DNA from: Nitrospira sp.
GTDB lineage: Bacteria > Nitrospirota > Nitrospiria > Nitrospirales > Nitrospiraceae
Assembly (NCBI GenBank): GCA_020216985.1
Contig: JAIWOH010000150.1
Location: 1 to 13,736 of the forward strand
Direction of reading: 5' to 3'
DNA length: 13,736 bases
Shown: positions 6,467-13,736 of the stretch, one piece after another
How positions within the stretch are numbered: position 1 is the first letter of the stretch
How the letters are laid out: every line of letters starts with the position of its first letter
Translations under genes and position numbers: made by a program
The notes under the pieces: generated by a model
The model's input: the letters and a program-made list of their open reading frames with translations, nothing else
What the model was told of the DNA's origin: nothing
The model's database searches: none

Positions 6467-7609
6467 ATGTTGAAGCGGTATCTCTTGGCACCCGGTCCGA
6501 CACCTGTGCCGCCCGAAGTCTTATTGGCCATGGCTCGGCCGATCATCCATCATCGAGCGCCGGAGTTTGACCCTATTTTCGCCGAGGTTCGCGCCGGCCT
6601 ACAGTGGCTGTTTCAAACACGGAACGACGTGTTGATGCTGTCGGCATCCGGTACGGGAGGCATGGAGGGAGCCGTTTCGAATTTTTTATCGCCCGGTGAC
6701 AAGGCCCTGTTTGTCAATGGCGGCAAGTTCGGAGAGCGATGGGGCAAGATCTGCAAAACCTTCGGAGTCCAGGCGACCGAAATCAAAGTCGAGTGGGGCC
6801 ATGCGGTTGATCCTCAACAAGTCGCCGATGCCCTCAAAAAGGACCCATCCATTAAAGCCGTCTACGTTCAAGCCAGTGAAACGTCGACGGGCGTGTCTCA
6901 TGATGTCAAAACATTGGGAGAAATCGTCAAAGCATATGACAATACCATTCTCGTGGTGGATGCCATCACGGCATTGGGGGTATTTGACATCAAGACCGAT
7001 GCCTGGGGACTGGACGTCGTGGTGACCGGTTCACAAAAGGCCTTGATGCTTCCGCCGGGCATGGCTTTTGTGAGCGTGAGCGACAAGGCCTGGGCCCTGG
7101 CCGACAAAGCCAAAAACGCCGCCTTCTACTTTAACTTTAAGAAAGAGCGGGAGAATCAAGTCAAGAATCAAACGGCGTTTACTCCGACCGTCTCTTTGAT
7201 CATCGGCCTTCAGGAAGTTTTTAAAATGCTCAAAGCCGAAGGGCTCGACAACATCTTCGCACGACAAGGACGGTTGGCGCGCGCCATGCGCGAAGGCATT
7301 CAGGCTGCGGGCTTGACCCTCTTCCCCAAGGAGTCGCCGAGCGATGCCTTGACGGCCGTGTGTGCGCCGGAGGGTATCGACGGCCAAGCCATCTACAAAA
7401 ACCTGCGGGTGCAATATGGAATGACGGCGGCGGGGGGACAAGACCATCTGAAGGGGAAAATTTTCCGACTGTCGCACATGGGATACGCCGACACGTTTGA
7501 CGTGATCGCGGCGCTGGCTGCGACCGAGATGGTCTTGAAAGGGCTTGGCCATCCGGTCCAGTTGGGACGCGGGGTCGGAAAAGCGCAAGAGATCCTGATG
7601 GCGAAGTAG
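6467..7609 (+). CDS. Class V aminotransferase (alanine/serine-glyoxylate type; possible phosphoserine aminotransferase)
   Basis: PLP-dependent aminotransferase of 380 residues in the alanine-glyoxylate/serine-pyruvate group (COG0075 type), cytoplasmic. Visible residues: the N-terminal LAPGPTPVPPEV (7-18) typical of the group; SGTGGMEGA (61-69), which holds the PLP phosphate; Asp165 in VVDAITALG, which contacts the pyridine nitrogen; Schiff-base Lys191 in TGSQKALMLPPG; and Arg334 in KIFRLSHMG, the likely substrate carboxylate ligand. The start has an excellent AAGGAGG with eight-base spacing. It lies 36 bases before serA in the same operon. Known of the family: a relative in methanogens (MJ0959) acts on phosphoserine, so I infer that this enzyme converts 3-phosphohydroxypyruvate made by SerA to phosphoserine. 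Serine-glyoxylate or alanine-glyoxylate transamination remains the alternative; substrate cannot be read from sequence. Confidence 0.88.
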   Translation: MLKRYLLAPGPTPVPPEVLLAMARPIIHHRAPEFDPIFAEVRAGLQWLFQTRNDVLMLSASGTGGMEGAVSNFLSPGDKALFVNGGKFGERWGKICKTFGVQATEIKVEWGHAVDPQQVADALKKDPSIKAVYVQASETSTGVSHDVKTLGEIVKAYDNTILVVDAITALGVFDIKTDAWGLDVVVTGSQKALMLPPGMAFVSVSDKAWALADKAKNAAFYFNFKKERENQVKNQTAFTPTVSLIIGLQEVFKMLKAEGLDNIFARQGRLARAMREGIQAAGLTLFPKESPSDALTAVCAPEGIDGQAIYKNLRVQYGMTAAGGQDHLKGKIFRLSHMGYADTFDVIAALAATEMVLKGLGHPVQLGRGVGKAQEILMAK

Positions 7610-7645
7610 AAGTCGTGGACAAGGACGGACATGGGAGCGGGGGCC

Positions 7646-9229
7646 ATGAAGATCTTGGTCAGTGACAGTCTGTCGAAGCAGGGCGTCGAGTTGTTGGAAA
7701 AGGCCGGATTCACCGTCACGGTGAGATCCAAGATGCCGAAAGAGGAACTTTACGCGGAGATCAAAGACGCCGACGGCTTGATCGTGAGATCCGGCACCAA
7801 AGTGACGGCGGATTTGATCGCCGCCGCTGAAAAGCTGAAAGTGGTGGGACGGGCCGGATCCGGGCTGGACAACGTCGACATACCGGCCGCCACCCGCCGA
7901 GGCGTCGTCGTGATGAACACGCCGGGCGGCAATACGGTCACGACGGCCGAACATACGATGGCGTTGATTTTTGCGGCCTGCAGAAAAATTCCCCAGGCGA
8001 CGGCGTCGGTCAAACAGGGGAAATGGGAAAAAGATAAGTTCATGGGCATTGAGCTCTACAACAAGACGCTCGGCATCGTGGGAATCGGTCAGATCGGCGG
8101 CTATCTCGCCAAACTTGCCCAGGGAGCGTCCATGAACGTCATCGCCTATGATCCCTATCTCGCGCCGGATCGAGCCGAAAAAATGGGGGTGGGGCTGGTC
8201 GAATTGGCCGAGTTGTTTCGCCGGGCCGATATCGTATCGGTTCATACGCCGTTGACGGCGGAGACCAGGTCGCTGATCAACGCCGGCGTCATTGAGACCA
8301 TGAAACCCGGCGTGGTGCTGATCAACTGCGCGCGCGGCGGCATCATCAATGAGGCGGATCTCTATGAGGCGTTGAAAACCAAACGAGTGGCGGCCGCCGC
8401 CTTCGACGTGTTTGAGGAAGAGCCGGTCAAACCCGACAACCCTCTGCTGACGTTGGATAACTTCATCTGCACGCCGCACATCGGCGCCCAGACCACCGAG
8501 GCGCAGGAAAACGTCGCCGTGGCCATCGCGGAACAGATCGTCGATTATTTCACAAAAGGTGTTGCAAAGGGCGCGGTCAACATTCCCTCAGTCGCGCCGG
8601 AACTGCTGCCTCGTCTCCAACCGTTTTTGATTTTGGCGGAGCGGCTGGGCTCGCTTCAAACACAGCTCTCGCACGGCGCGATCGAACGCGTCACGGTCGA
8701 ATACAGCGGAGAGGTCGCGTCGTTGTCGGTGGCGCCCCTCACCATCGCCGTGCTGAAGGGGCTCCTCACCCCGATTCTGGAACATCCCGTCAATTATGTG
8801 AACGCCCCGATCGTGGCCAAGGAGCGGGGGATCGAAGTGAAGGAGGTCCGAATCTCCGACGCCGGAGACTTCACCAGCCTGATTCGGGTTCGAGTCGAGT
8901 CCGGCAGGGTGTCACATCAGGTGGCGGGCACCCTCTACCATAAAAAGGAAGCCAGAGTGGTGGAGATCGATCAGTTCAAGGTGGAAATGGTTCCGGAAGG
9001 TCACATGCTGTTCATTCACAATATGGACCGGCCCGGCGTGATCGGTATGGTCGGGAAAGTATTGGGCGACAACGGAATCAACATCGTGCGGATGCAATGC
9101 GCCCTCGAGAAACGGGGAGGGGATGCGTTGTTGATCATCGCGGCCGATACCGAGTTTCCGGCCGCCGTGTTGGACGAGATCAAATCGAGTTCCAACATTC
9201 TTTCGGTCAACGTCGCGAATCTTGCCTGA
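7646..9229 (+). CDS. serA: D-3-phosphoglycerate dehydrogenase
   Basis: Long-form (type I) enzyme of 527 residues that oxidises 3-phosphoglycerate to 3-phosphohydroxypyruvate with NAD, the entry step of serine synthesis. Domains: split substrate-binding domain about 1-98 and 285-315; Rossmann domain with GIGQIG (146-151); catalytic triad Arg230 (NCARGG), Glu259 (FEEEP), His278 (TPHIGAQT); an allosteric substrate-binding (ASB) domain about 316-450; and a C-terminal ACT domain about 453-527 (FIHNMDRPGVIGMVGKVLGDNGINI), the usual site for serine feedback. An ATG five codons upstream (7631) is also possible, with AAGGA five bases before it. I chose 7646 because homologues begin MKILVSD and GGGAG lies eight bases before. 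It sits between the aminotransferase and hisZ in one operon. Confidence 0.95.
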   Translation: MKILVSDSLSKQGVELLEKAGFTVTVRSKMPKEELYAEIKDADGLIVRSGTKVTADLIAAAEKLKVVGRAGSGLDNVDIPAATRRGVVVMNTPGGNTVTTAEHTMALIFAACRKIPQATASVKQGKWEKDKFMGIELYNKTLGIVGIGQIGGYLAKLAQGASMNVIAYDPYLAPDRAEKMGVGLVELAELFRRADIVSVHTPLTAETRSLINAGVIETMKPGVVLINCARGGIINEADLYEALKTKRVAAAAFDVFEEEPVKPDNPLLTLDNFICTPHIGAQTTEAQENVAVAIAEQIVDYFTKGVAKGAVNIPSVAPELLPRLQPFLILAERLGSLQTQLSHGAIERVTVEYSGEVASLSVAPLTIAVLKGLLTPILEHPVNYVNAPIVAKERGIEVKEVRISDAGDFTSLIRVRVESGRVSHQVAGTLYHKKEARVVEIDQFKVEMVPEGHMLFIHNMDRPGVIGMVGKVLGDNGINIVRMQCALEKRGGDALLIIAADTEFPAAVLDEIKSSSNILSVNVANLA

Positions 9230-9255
9230 CGGCTGGCCGATTCTGTCAGAGTGTC

Positions 9256-10329
9256 ATGGGCTTTGCTCCTCCTTCGTCCGGTATCCCTCCGGAGGAGATC
9301 CAACCGTTGAGAGAGCGATCGCTGGTTCCAGCCGGGATGTCGACGATTCTTCCGGAAGCGGCGCGCCGTTTTCGGAAAATTGAGACGCAACTGATCGAGA
9401 CTCTGGCCGGTCGCGGCTTCGAAGAAATCATCCTGCCGACCTTCGAATATCTTGACGTGTTGACGCCCGGTCTTGAACCGGAGCTTATCGAGAAATGCTA
9501 TAAAATTCCCGACCGGACGACAGGTCGCATCCTGCTTCTGCGTCCCGATGCCACGGCGCAAATTGCTCGTACCGTCGCGATGGGGATGATGGGCGATCGG
9601 ACGCCGCTCAAGCTCTCGTATCGAACAACGGTGTTTCGCTATGAACCGGAACACGCCGGTCGAGATCGGGAAATTTTTCAAGTGGGGGCCGAACTTATTG
9701 GAACCGATGATTCTGCATCGGATCAACAAATCGTGTCATGCCTGATCGATTGTTTACGGAACATAGGATTACGGTCGTTCAAAGTTTCTCTGGGGCACGT
9801 CGGATTTTTCAAAAGGTTGCTCGTTCAAGCGGGGCTCTCGGACGTGGGAAAGAAACAGGCGGAGCAGGCGGCGGCGCGCAAGGACGTTCCCAAGCTCGAA
9901 GAAATTTTCTCCGTCGAGCGCGTTCCGCCGCGAGCCGGACAGCGCATCCTAGAAGCCTTGGAACTCTCCGGGACAGCCGAGGTTATCGCCGAAGGTCGAG
10001 CGTTGGCCGGAAAAGACGCGGCTCTTCACCGATCACTCGATCGGTTGTCCCAGGTCTATCACGCGCTGTGTCGTGCGGGACACCGTACCGCGCTGTTTCT
10101 TGACTTGGGAGAATTTCGTGGGTTTGATTATTACGACGGGATCGTCTTCGATGTTTTTGCGGAGGGGGTCGGGGTGGAACTCGGCGGCGGCGGACGTTAT
10201 AACCACTTGATCGGCCGGTTCGGAAAAAACCTGCCTTCGACCGGCTTCGCATTGATCGTCGATCGATTGTTTCAAGGACTCGGTACGGTGGCCGTGCAAT
10301 CTGCCTTATCCTCAAAGAAATCTCCATGA
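9256..10329 (+). CDS. hisZ: ATP phosphoribosyltransferase regulatory subunit HisZ
   Basis: HisRS-like paralogue of 357 residues that partners short-form HisG in the first step of histidine synthesis. It has the class II synthetase core but no anticodon-binding domain, so it is too short to be histidyl-tRNA synthetase. Visible: a motif-2-like block SYRTTVFRYEPEHAGRDREIFQVG at 121-144, the histidine-site-like block RGFDYYDGIVFDVF at 288-301, and the glycine-rich GGGGRYNHLIGRFG at 310-323. The frame extends upstream into serA, but the ATG at 9256 is the first sensible start, 26 bases after the serA stop. Its ribosome site is weak (CAGAG), which suggests translational coupling to serA. The TGA overlaps the dnaB start as ATGA. 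No hisG is in the window; the presence of HisZ predicts a short-form HisG elsewhere in the genome. Confidence 0.88.
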   Translation: MGFAPPSSGIPPEEIQPLRERSLVPAGMSTILPEAARRFRKIETQLIETLAGRGFEEIILPTFEYLDVLTPGLEPELIEKCYKIPDRTTGRILLLRPDATAQIARTVAMGMMGDRTPLKLSYRTTVFRYEPEHAGRDREIFQVGAELIGTDDSASDQQIVSCLIDCLRNIGLRSFKVSLGHVGFFKRLLVQAGLSDVGKKQAEQAAARKDVPKLEEIFSVERVPPRAGQRILEALELSGTAEVIAEGRALAGKDAALHRSLDRLSQVYHALCRAGHRTALFLDLGEFRGFDYYDGIVFDVFAEGVGVELGGGGRYNHLIGRFGKNLPSTGFALIVDRLFQGLGTVAVQSALSSKKSP

Positions 10330-11675
10330 AGCCTGCCGTCGTTGATTTGTCGCAACCGAAGCTTCCTCCGCAAAACATTGAGGCCGAACAATCGGTCTTG
10401 GGAGCCATTTTGTTGGACAATGCCGCCATGCCCAAGGCGATGGAACTGATCACGGAAGAAGATTTCTACCGGACGGCCCATCGCAAGGTGTACCGGGCCA
10501 TGCTCGATCTCGTCGATACCGGCGAAGTGATCGATCAAATCACCCTCACGGAGCGTCTGGCGCGGATGGGAGAGTTGGAAACCGTCGGCGGCGCCGCGTA
10601 TCTGGCCGAACTGGTTCAGATCGTTCCCAGCGCCGCCAACATCCGCTATCACTGCAAAATCGTCCGCGACAAGGCCGTCGCGCGGCAACTGCTCGCGACT
10701 TCCACGGAAGTCTTGACGAGGGGCTACGAGGGAACCGCGTCGATCGATGAACTCCTCGATTTTGCGGAGCGATCCGTCTTCAGCATCGCCCAAGGTAAGT
10801 TGGAGCGGCCGTTCACTCCGATCAACCAAATCATTAAAGAAAGTCTCGATCTGGTTGACAAGTTGTCGAAAAGAAAGGAGCACGTCACCGGCGTACCCAC
10901 GGGGTACTACGATCTTGATGACTTGACCGCCGGGCTTCAACCGTCCGATTTGGTCGTCGTGGCGGGCCGGCCGAGCATGGGTAAAACCAGCTTGGCGCTC
11001 GGCTTCGCCACCCATGCGGCGATCCATGCAAACGCGGTCGTCGGCATCTTCAGCTTGGAAATGTCCAAACCGCAGATCGTGCTCCGGATGCTAAGCTCCG
11101 AAGCGCGCGTCGATTCCCATGCGTTACGGACAGGCAAATTGCAAAAGGAAGATTGGTGGCGGTTGGCAGAGGCGGCCGGTCGATTGGAGCAGGCGCCGAT
11201 CTATATCGACGACGCCGGCAACCTGACCGTGCAGCAAATGCGGGGGAAAGCCCGCCGGCTCAAAGCCGAAAAGGGGCTCGACCTGCTCATCGTGGATTAT
11301 CTTCAGTTGATGCAGGGACGCGGCGACGCGGAGTCGCGCCAACAAGAAATTTCCGACATCTCCCGCTCGTTGAAAGCCTTGGCGAAAGAGCTGAACGTTC
11401 CCGTCGTGGCACTGTCCCAATTGAGCCGCGCGGTCGAATCCCGAAAACCCCCGATCCCGATGTTGGCGGACCTGCGGGAGAGCGGCGCCATTGAACAGGA
11501 CGCCGACGTCGTGATGTTCATCTACCGAGAAGACGTCTATGATTCCAATTCGGAACGCAAGGGCATCGCCGACATCATCGTGAGCAAACACCGCAACGGA
11601 CCGACCGGGAAAAAAGAGCTCTTTTTCCACGATCGCTACGCCAAGTTCGAAAGCCTCGACCTTCGCGAGGCCTGA
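10326..11675 (+). CDS. dnaB: Replicative DNA helicase DnaB
   Basis: Hexameric 5'-3' helicase of 449 residues that unwinds DNA at the replication fork and recruits primase. The N-terminal DnaB domain spans about 14-115 (PPQNIEAEQSVLGAILLD at its start) and the RecA-like motor about 185-449. Motifs: Walker A GRPSMGKTS at 214-222, catalytic Glu245 in SLEMS, Walker B LLIVDYLQLM at 320-329, sensor Gln365 in ALSQLSR, DLRESGAIEQDAD at 382-394, and the arginine-finger region KHRNGPTG at 421-428. Length is normal and all insertion-prone motifs are intact, so there is no intein. The ATG overlaps the hisZ stop by four bases (ATGA), and no strong ribosome site precedes it, which suggests translational coupling. 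Its place at the end of an amino-acid operon, away from rplI or other replication genes, is unusual. Confidence 0.96.
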   Translation: MKPAVVDLSQPKLPPQNIEAEQSVLGAILLDNAAMPKAMELITEEDFYRTAHRKVYRAMLDLVDTGEVIDQITLTERLARMGELETVGGAAYLAELVQIVPSAANIRYHCKIVRDKAVARQLLATSTEVLTRGYEGTASIDELLDFAERSVFSIAQGKLERPFTPINQIIKESLDLVDKLSKRKEHVTGVPTGYYDLDDLTAGLQPSDLVVVAGRPSMGKTSLALGFATHAAIHANAVVGIFSLEMSKPQIVLRMLSSEARVDSHALRTGKLQKEDWWRLAEAAGRLEQAPIYIDDAGNLTVQQMRGKARRLKAEKGLDLLIVDYLQLMQGRGDAESRQQEISDISRSLKALAKELNVPVVALSQLSRAVESRKPPIPMLADLRESGAIEQDADVVMFIYREDVYDSNSERKGIADIIVSKHRNGPTGKKELFFHDRYAKFESLDLREA

Positions 11676-11681
11676 GGTCGT

Positions 11682-11710
11682 TTGCGCGCCGCCCAGCCGC
11701 TCGGTATACT
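11682..11710 (+). promoter_or_regulatory. Promoter of the large TPR gene
   Basis: TATACT at 11705-11710 (five of six matches) is preceded after 17 bases by TTGCGC at 11682-11687 (four of six). The predicted start point, about 11717, is only two or three bases before the ATG at 11720. It begins seven bases after the dnaB stop, so it lies in the only gap available. Confidence 0.5.
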
Positions 11711-11719
11711 GTTTCATAC

Positions 11720-13609
11720 ATGAATGATCATCACACCGGCTTCATGGCGGCATTTCAAAAGATGGCGAGACCGATGGTTTCCTCCCCGCTGGTCGGCTGC
11801 CTGAGACGGAGGGCCGTCCAATCCGTCGTCGGCTCTCTGGCGATCGCGTGCGCCGTCATGGCCTGCGCCGCGTCGCCACGGGCGCAGGAATCGCAACTCC
11901 TTTCGGAAGAATCGACCCCGCGACAAGCTGCCGCGTCCCCGCCCAATTCGGCCGCCACTTACCATTTCATGCTGGGCTATCAAGCCGAGCTGGCACAGGA
12001 CATTGAAACGGCCCTGCGAGAATATCGAGCGACAATCGAAGCGGACCCCACTTCGCGCGACGCGAAGGCCCGGTTGGCCGCTCTCTATTTCGGATTGGGC
12101 GACCTCTCCAACGCGGCCCACTATGCGGAGCAGGCGGGAGAGGGAACCGGGCAGACCGCTCAGCTGTTGACGCAGATGGCCGGCATTTTGGCCGGCGCCG
12201 GGAAGCCAGAGCGGGCGGTCGAGCTTTTGGACAAGGCGATCGAGCATGCTCCGGAACGCGCGGAGTCATACTTTTCAAAAGGTCTTATCCTCTTGAACCT
12301 GAAAAGAACGGCCGAGGCGGAGCAGGCGATCAAACAAGGCTTGCGATACGCGCCTGATTCTCACGTCGGTCACTATTATTTGGGTCGCATCTCGGTTGAA
12401 ACGGGCAATATCGAGCAGGCTGTCTCCGGTTTTCACCAATCGATGACGGTGAATCCGTCATTCGAACCGCCCTATCTGGCGCTTGCGTCGATTTATGAAA
12501 CTCGGAAGGAACGGGACAAGGCGATCGGCTTGCTTCAACAGTATCTGCGTCAGGTCAATCCGCACAACAAAGAAGTCAGACGGCATCTCGTTCAGTTGCA
12601 CATCACCGCGAAAGATTACGCGGCGGGGGCGTCGGAACTTGAAAAGATGCTGGAGGATGATCCCGGCGATCTCGACGCGCAGCTCAGAATGGCGCTCATC
12701 CATGGGGAACAAAAAGACTTCGCCAAGGCGATCGCTCGCCTTACCGCCATTTTGCAAGCCAGACCGGACGAACTGCGGGTGCGGGATTATCTTGGCTATC
12801 TGTACGAAGAGACCAAAGACTTTCCCAAGGCCATCGAGACCTATCGGCACAACATTCATCTCGACCCGCGATTTTTGGAAAGCCGTCTCCACCTGGGCGT
12901 GTTGCAGTATCGCCTCAAAAATTTCCCTGAAGCCATCAAACACTTGAGCGAGGTGGTTCGTCTCAACCCCAAACAGCCTGAGCCCCACATCGTGCTCGGT
13001 CTCTCCTATTTGCAGTCCGATAAGTTCGAGCAGGCTTTGGAGGTTTTTGAAGAAGGGATCAAACATCACCCCAAGAATGCCGACCTCCATTTCAACCTCG
13101 GTACCACCTATGACAAGCTGAACCGATTCGACGACGTCGTGCGCGCGATGGAGGCCGCACTGTCTTTCGACCCGCACCATGCCGATGCGTTGAACTATCT
13201 CGGCTACAGCTATGCCGAGCGCGGCATCAAGCTTGACCAGGCCCTCTCGCTCACCAAACGGGCCGTCACCCTCAAGCCGGACAATGGTTACTACGTGGAC
13301 AGTTTGGGATGGGCTCTATACAAGGCGGGTATGGTCGAGGAGGCGCTGAAAGAGATCCAACGAGCCACCACGCTCGTGAAAGACGATCCGGTGATCTACG
13401 AGCACCTGGGAGAAATCTATTTGCAGCAACGCAAAATGGCCGAGGCGCGGGAAGCCTGGCTCCATTCCCTGGAGATCGATCCCTCCAACGAAAAACTTCT
13501 CCAGCGGTTCCGCGAGCAGGGGTTCGGTGATCCGGCTCAAGAACAGCGTATCCAGCAGGCCAAGCAACGGGTGGCGGAGAAGAAACAAGCCCCGCCGGCG
13601 TCGCCGTAG
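11720..13609 (+). CDS. Secreted tetratricopeptide-repeat protein with about 15 TPR units
   Basis: Protein of 629 residues. A basic stretch (RRR at 29-31) and hydrophobic segment at about 32-52 (VVGSLAIACAVMACAA) form a signal sequence; VMAC could be an imperfect lipobox with Cys49. After a Ser/Pro-rich stretch, about 15 consecutive 34-residue TPR units fill residues 79-590, each with the typical pattern such as LGYLYEETKDFPKAIETYRHNIHLDP, then a Lys/Gln-rich tail. The block ALNYLGYSYAERG...DSLGWALYKAGMVEEAL...YEHLGEIY is characteristic of outer-membrane-associated TPR lipoproteins that often lie beside lolB. I infer a periplasmic or outer-membrane scaffold for protein complexes; the partner is unknown. 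Start: 11720 is the first ATG but has no ribosome site. In-frame ATGs at 11744, 11762 and 11774 also lack a good one; the last gives the most normal signal peptide. Confidence 0.82.
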   Translation: MNDHHTGFMAAFQKMARPMVSSPLVGCLRRRAVQSVVGSLAIACAVMACAASPRAQESQLLSEESTPRQAAASPPNSAATYHFMLGYQAELAQDIETALREYRATIEADPTSRDAKARLAALYFGLGDLSNAAHYAEQAGEGTGQTAQLLTQMAGILAGAGKPERAVELLDKAIEHAPERAESYFSKGLILLNLKRTAEAEQAIKQGLRYAPDSHVGHYYLGRISVETGNIEQAVSGFHQSMTVNPSFEPPYLALASIYETRKERDKAIGLLQQYLRQVNPHNKEVRRHLVQLHITAKDYAAGASELEKMLEDDPGDLDAQLRMALIHGEQKDFAKAIARLTAILQARPDELRVRDYLGYLYEETKDFPKAIETYRHNIHLDPRFLESRLHLGVLQYRLKNFPEAIKHLSEVVRLNPKQPEPHIVLGLSYLQSDKFEQALEVFEEGIKHHPKNADLHFNLGTTYDKLNRFDDVVRAMEAALSFDPHHADALNYLGYSYAERGIKLDQALSLTKRAVTLKPDNGYYVDSLGWALYKAGMVEEALKEIQRATTLVKDDPVIYEHLGEIYLQQRKMAEAREAWLHSLEIDPSNEKLLQRFREQGFGDPAQEQRIQQAKQRVAEKKQAPPASP

Positions 13610-13620
13610 CCTCTGCTCGG

Positions 13621-13650
13621 TTTACATCCGCAACCCTAACGACATCTAAT
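13621..13650 (+). promoter_or_regulatory. Promoter-like sequence after the TPR gene
   Basis: TTTACA at 13621-13626 and TCTAAT at 13645-13650 each match the sigma70 boxes in five of six positions, separated by 18 bases. A transcript would start near 13657 and run into the GC-rich paired segments that follow. No gene is visible before the window ends. Confidence 0.4.
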
Positions 13651-13653
13651 CCA

Positions 13654-13700
13654 GCGGGAGGTCCCCGCCTGTAAAGGCGGGGGTGTGAGCAAGGTCCCGC
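13654..13700 (+). other. GC-rich hairpin region with alternative pairings (terminator, attenuator or RNA leader)
   Basis: CCCCGCCT (13663-13670), loop GTAA, then AGGCGGGG (13675-13682) form a perfect eight-base-pair hairpin. It starts 54 bases after the TPR stop. No T-run follows, so a simple intrinsic terminator is doubtful. Flanking GCGGGA (13654-13659) and TCCCGC (13695-13700) can pair with each other around the hairpin, or each with one arm of it. Confidence 0.4.
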
Positions 13701-13709
13701 GGCTTCCGG

Positions 13710-13715
13710 TAGACT
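13710..13715 (+). promoter_or_regulatory. Possible -10 box close to the window's right edge
   Basis: TAGACT (four of six matches) lies seven bases before GTGAAACTGCAC, which could be the start of a gene cut by the window edge. No good -35 box is present. The wording CGGTAnACTG is shared with the promoter before the large TPR gene, and the spacing to the start codon is similar. Confidence 0.2.
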
Positions 13716-13736
13716 GGCATGCGTGAAACTGCACAG

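Noticed and set aside
9097..9255. An earlier start for hisZ inside serA
   Set aside because: The frame is open, but the translated segment overlaps the serA ACT domain and does not resemble HisZ; homology to the family begins after 9256.
9256..10329. Histidyl-tRNA synthetase (hisS)
   Set aside because: The protein is 357 residues long and ends right after the glycine-rich core, without an anticodon-binding domain.
10326..11675. Intein in DnaB
   Set aside because: dnaB often hosts inteins at Walker A, but all motifs are contiguous and the length is normal at 449 residues.
13654..13700. CRISPR repeat, suggested by CCCCGCC...GGCGGGG
   Set aside because: There is a single copy in the window, with no spacer-repeat periodicity and no cas genes.

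Overview
The window looks like ordinary chromosomal DNA from a GC-rich (about 60 percent by eye) Gram-negative bacterium. It has type IV pilus retraction ATPases, a LysM murein transglycosylase, and secreted or membrane-anchored TPR proteins. From remembered protein style and gene neighbourhoods I infer the Nitrospirota (Nitrospira lineage), but the sequence alone does not prove this. I see no mobile elements, tRNA or rRNA genes, CRISPR arrays, phage genes or inteins.

Left part (1-3875). The window opens inside the C-terminus of a c-type cytochrome on the + strand. It meets, tail to tail, a minus-strand run of bioF, pilT and pilU. PilT and PilU are tandem paralogues whose catalytic residues fall at identical residue numbers. 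They power pilus retraction (twitching, DNA uptake). BioF makes 8-amino-7-oxononanoate for biotin; no other bio gene is visible.

Middle (3876-6466). A 126-base divergent region carries a good + strand promoter for a membrane-anchored TPR protein, with a possible minus-strand bioF promoter overlapping it. The TPR gene converges on an MltD-like lytic transglycosylase with a signal peptide, an acidic linker, an SLT domain and a single LysM domain. A 334-base divergent region then separates mltD from the next operon, with a TTGACA -35 element facing each way.

Right part (6467-13609). A + strand operon holds a class V aminotransferase, serA, hisZ and dnaB. The first two genes together supply two steps of serine synthesis if the aminotransferase acts on 3-phosphohydroxypyruvate. 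HisZ is the regulatory subunit of short-form ATP phosphoribosyltransferase, and its stop overlaps the dnaB start (ATGA). A large secreted protein with about 15 TPR units follows from its own promoter, which lies so close to the first ATG that a leaderless transcript is possible.

The last 127 bases hold a promoter-like sequence and four short GC-rich segments that can pair in mutually exclusive ways. This is the least explained part of the window. I did not find a convincing new multi-gene system.
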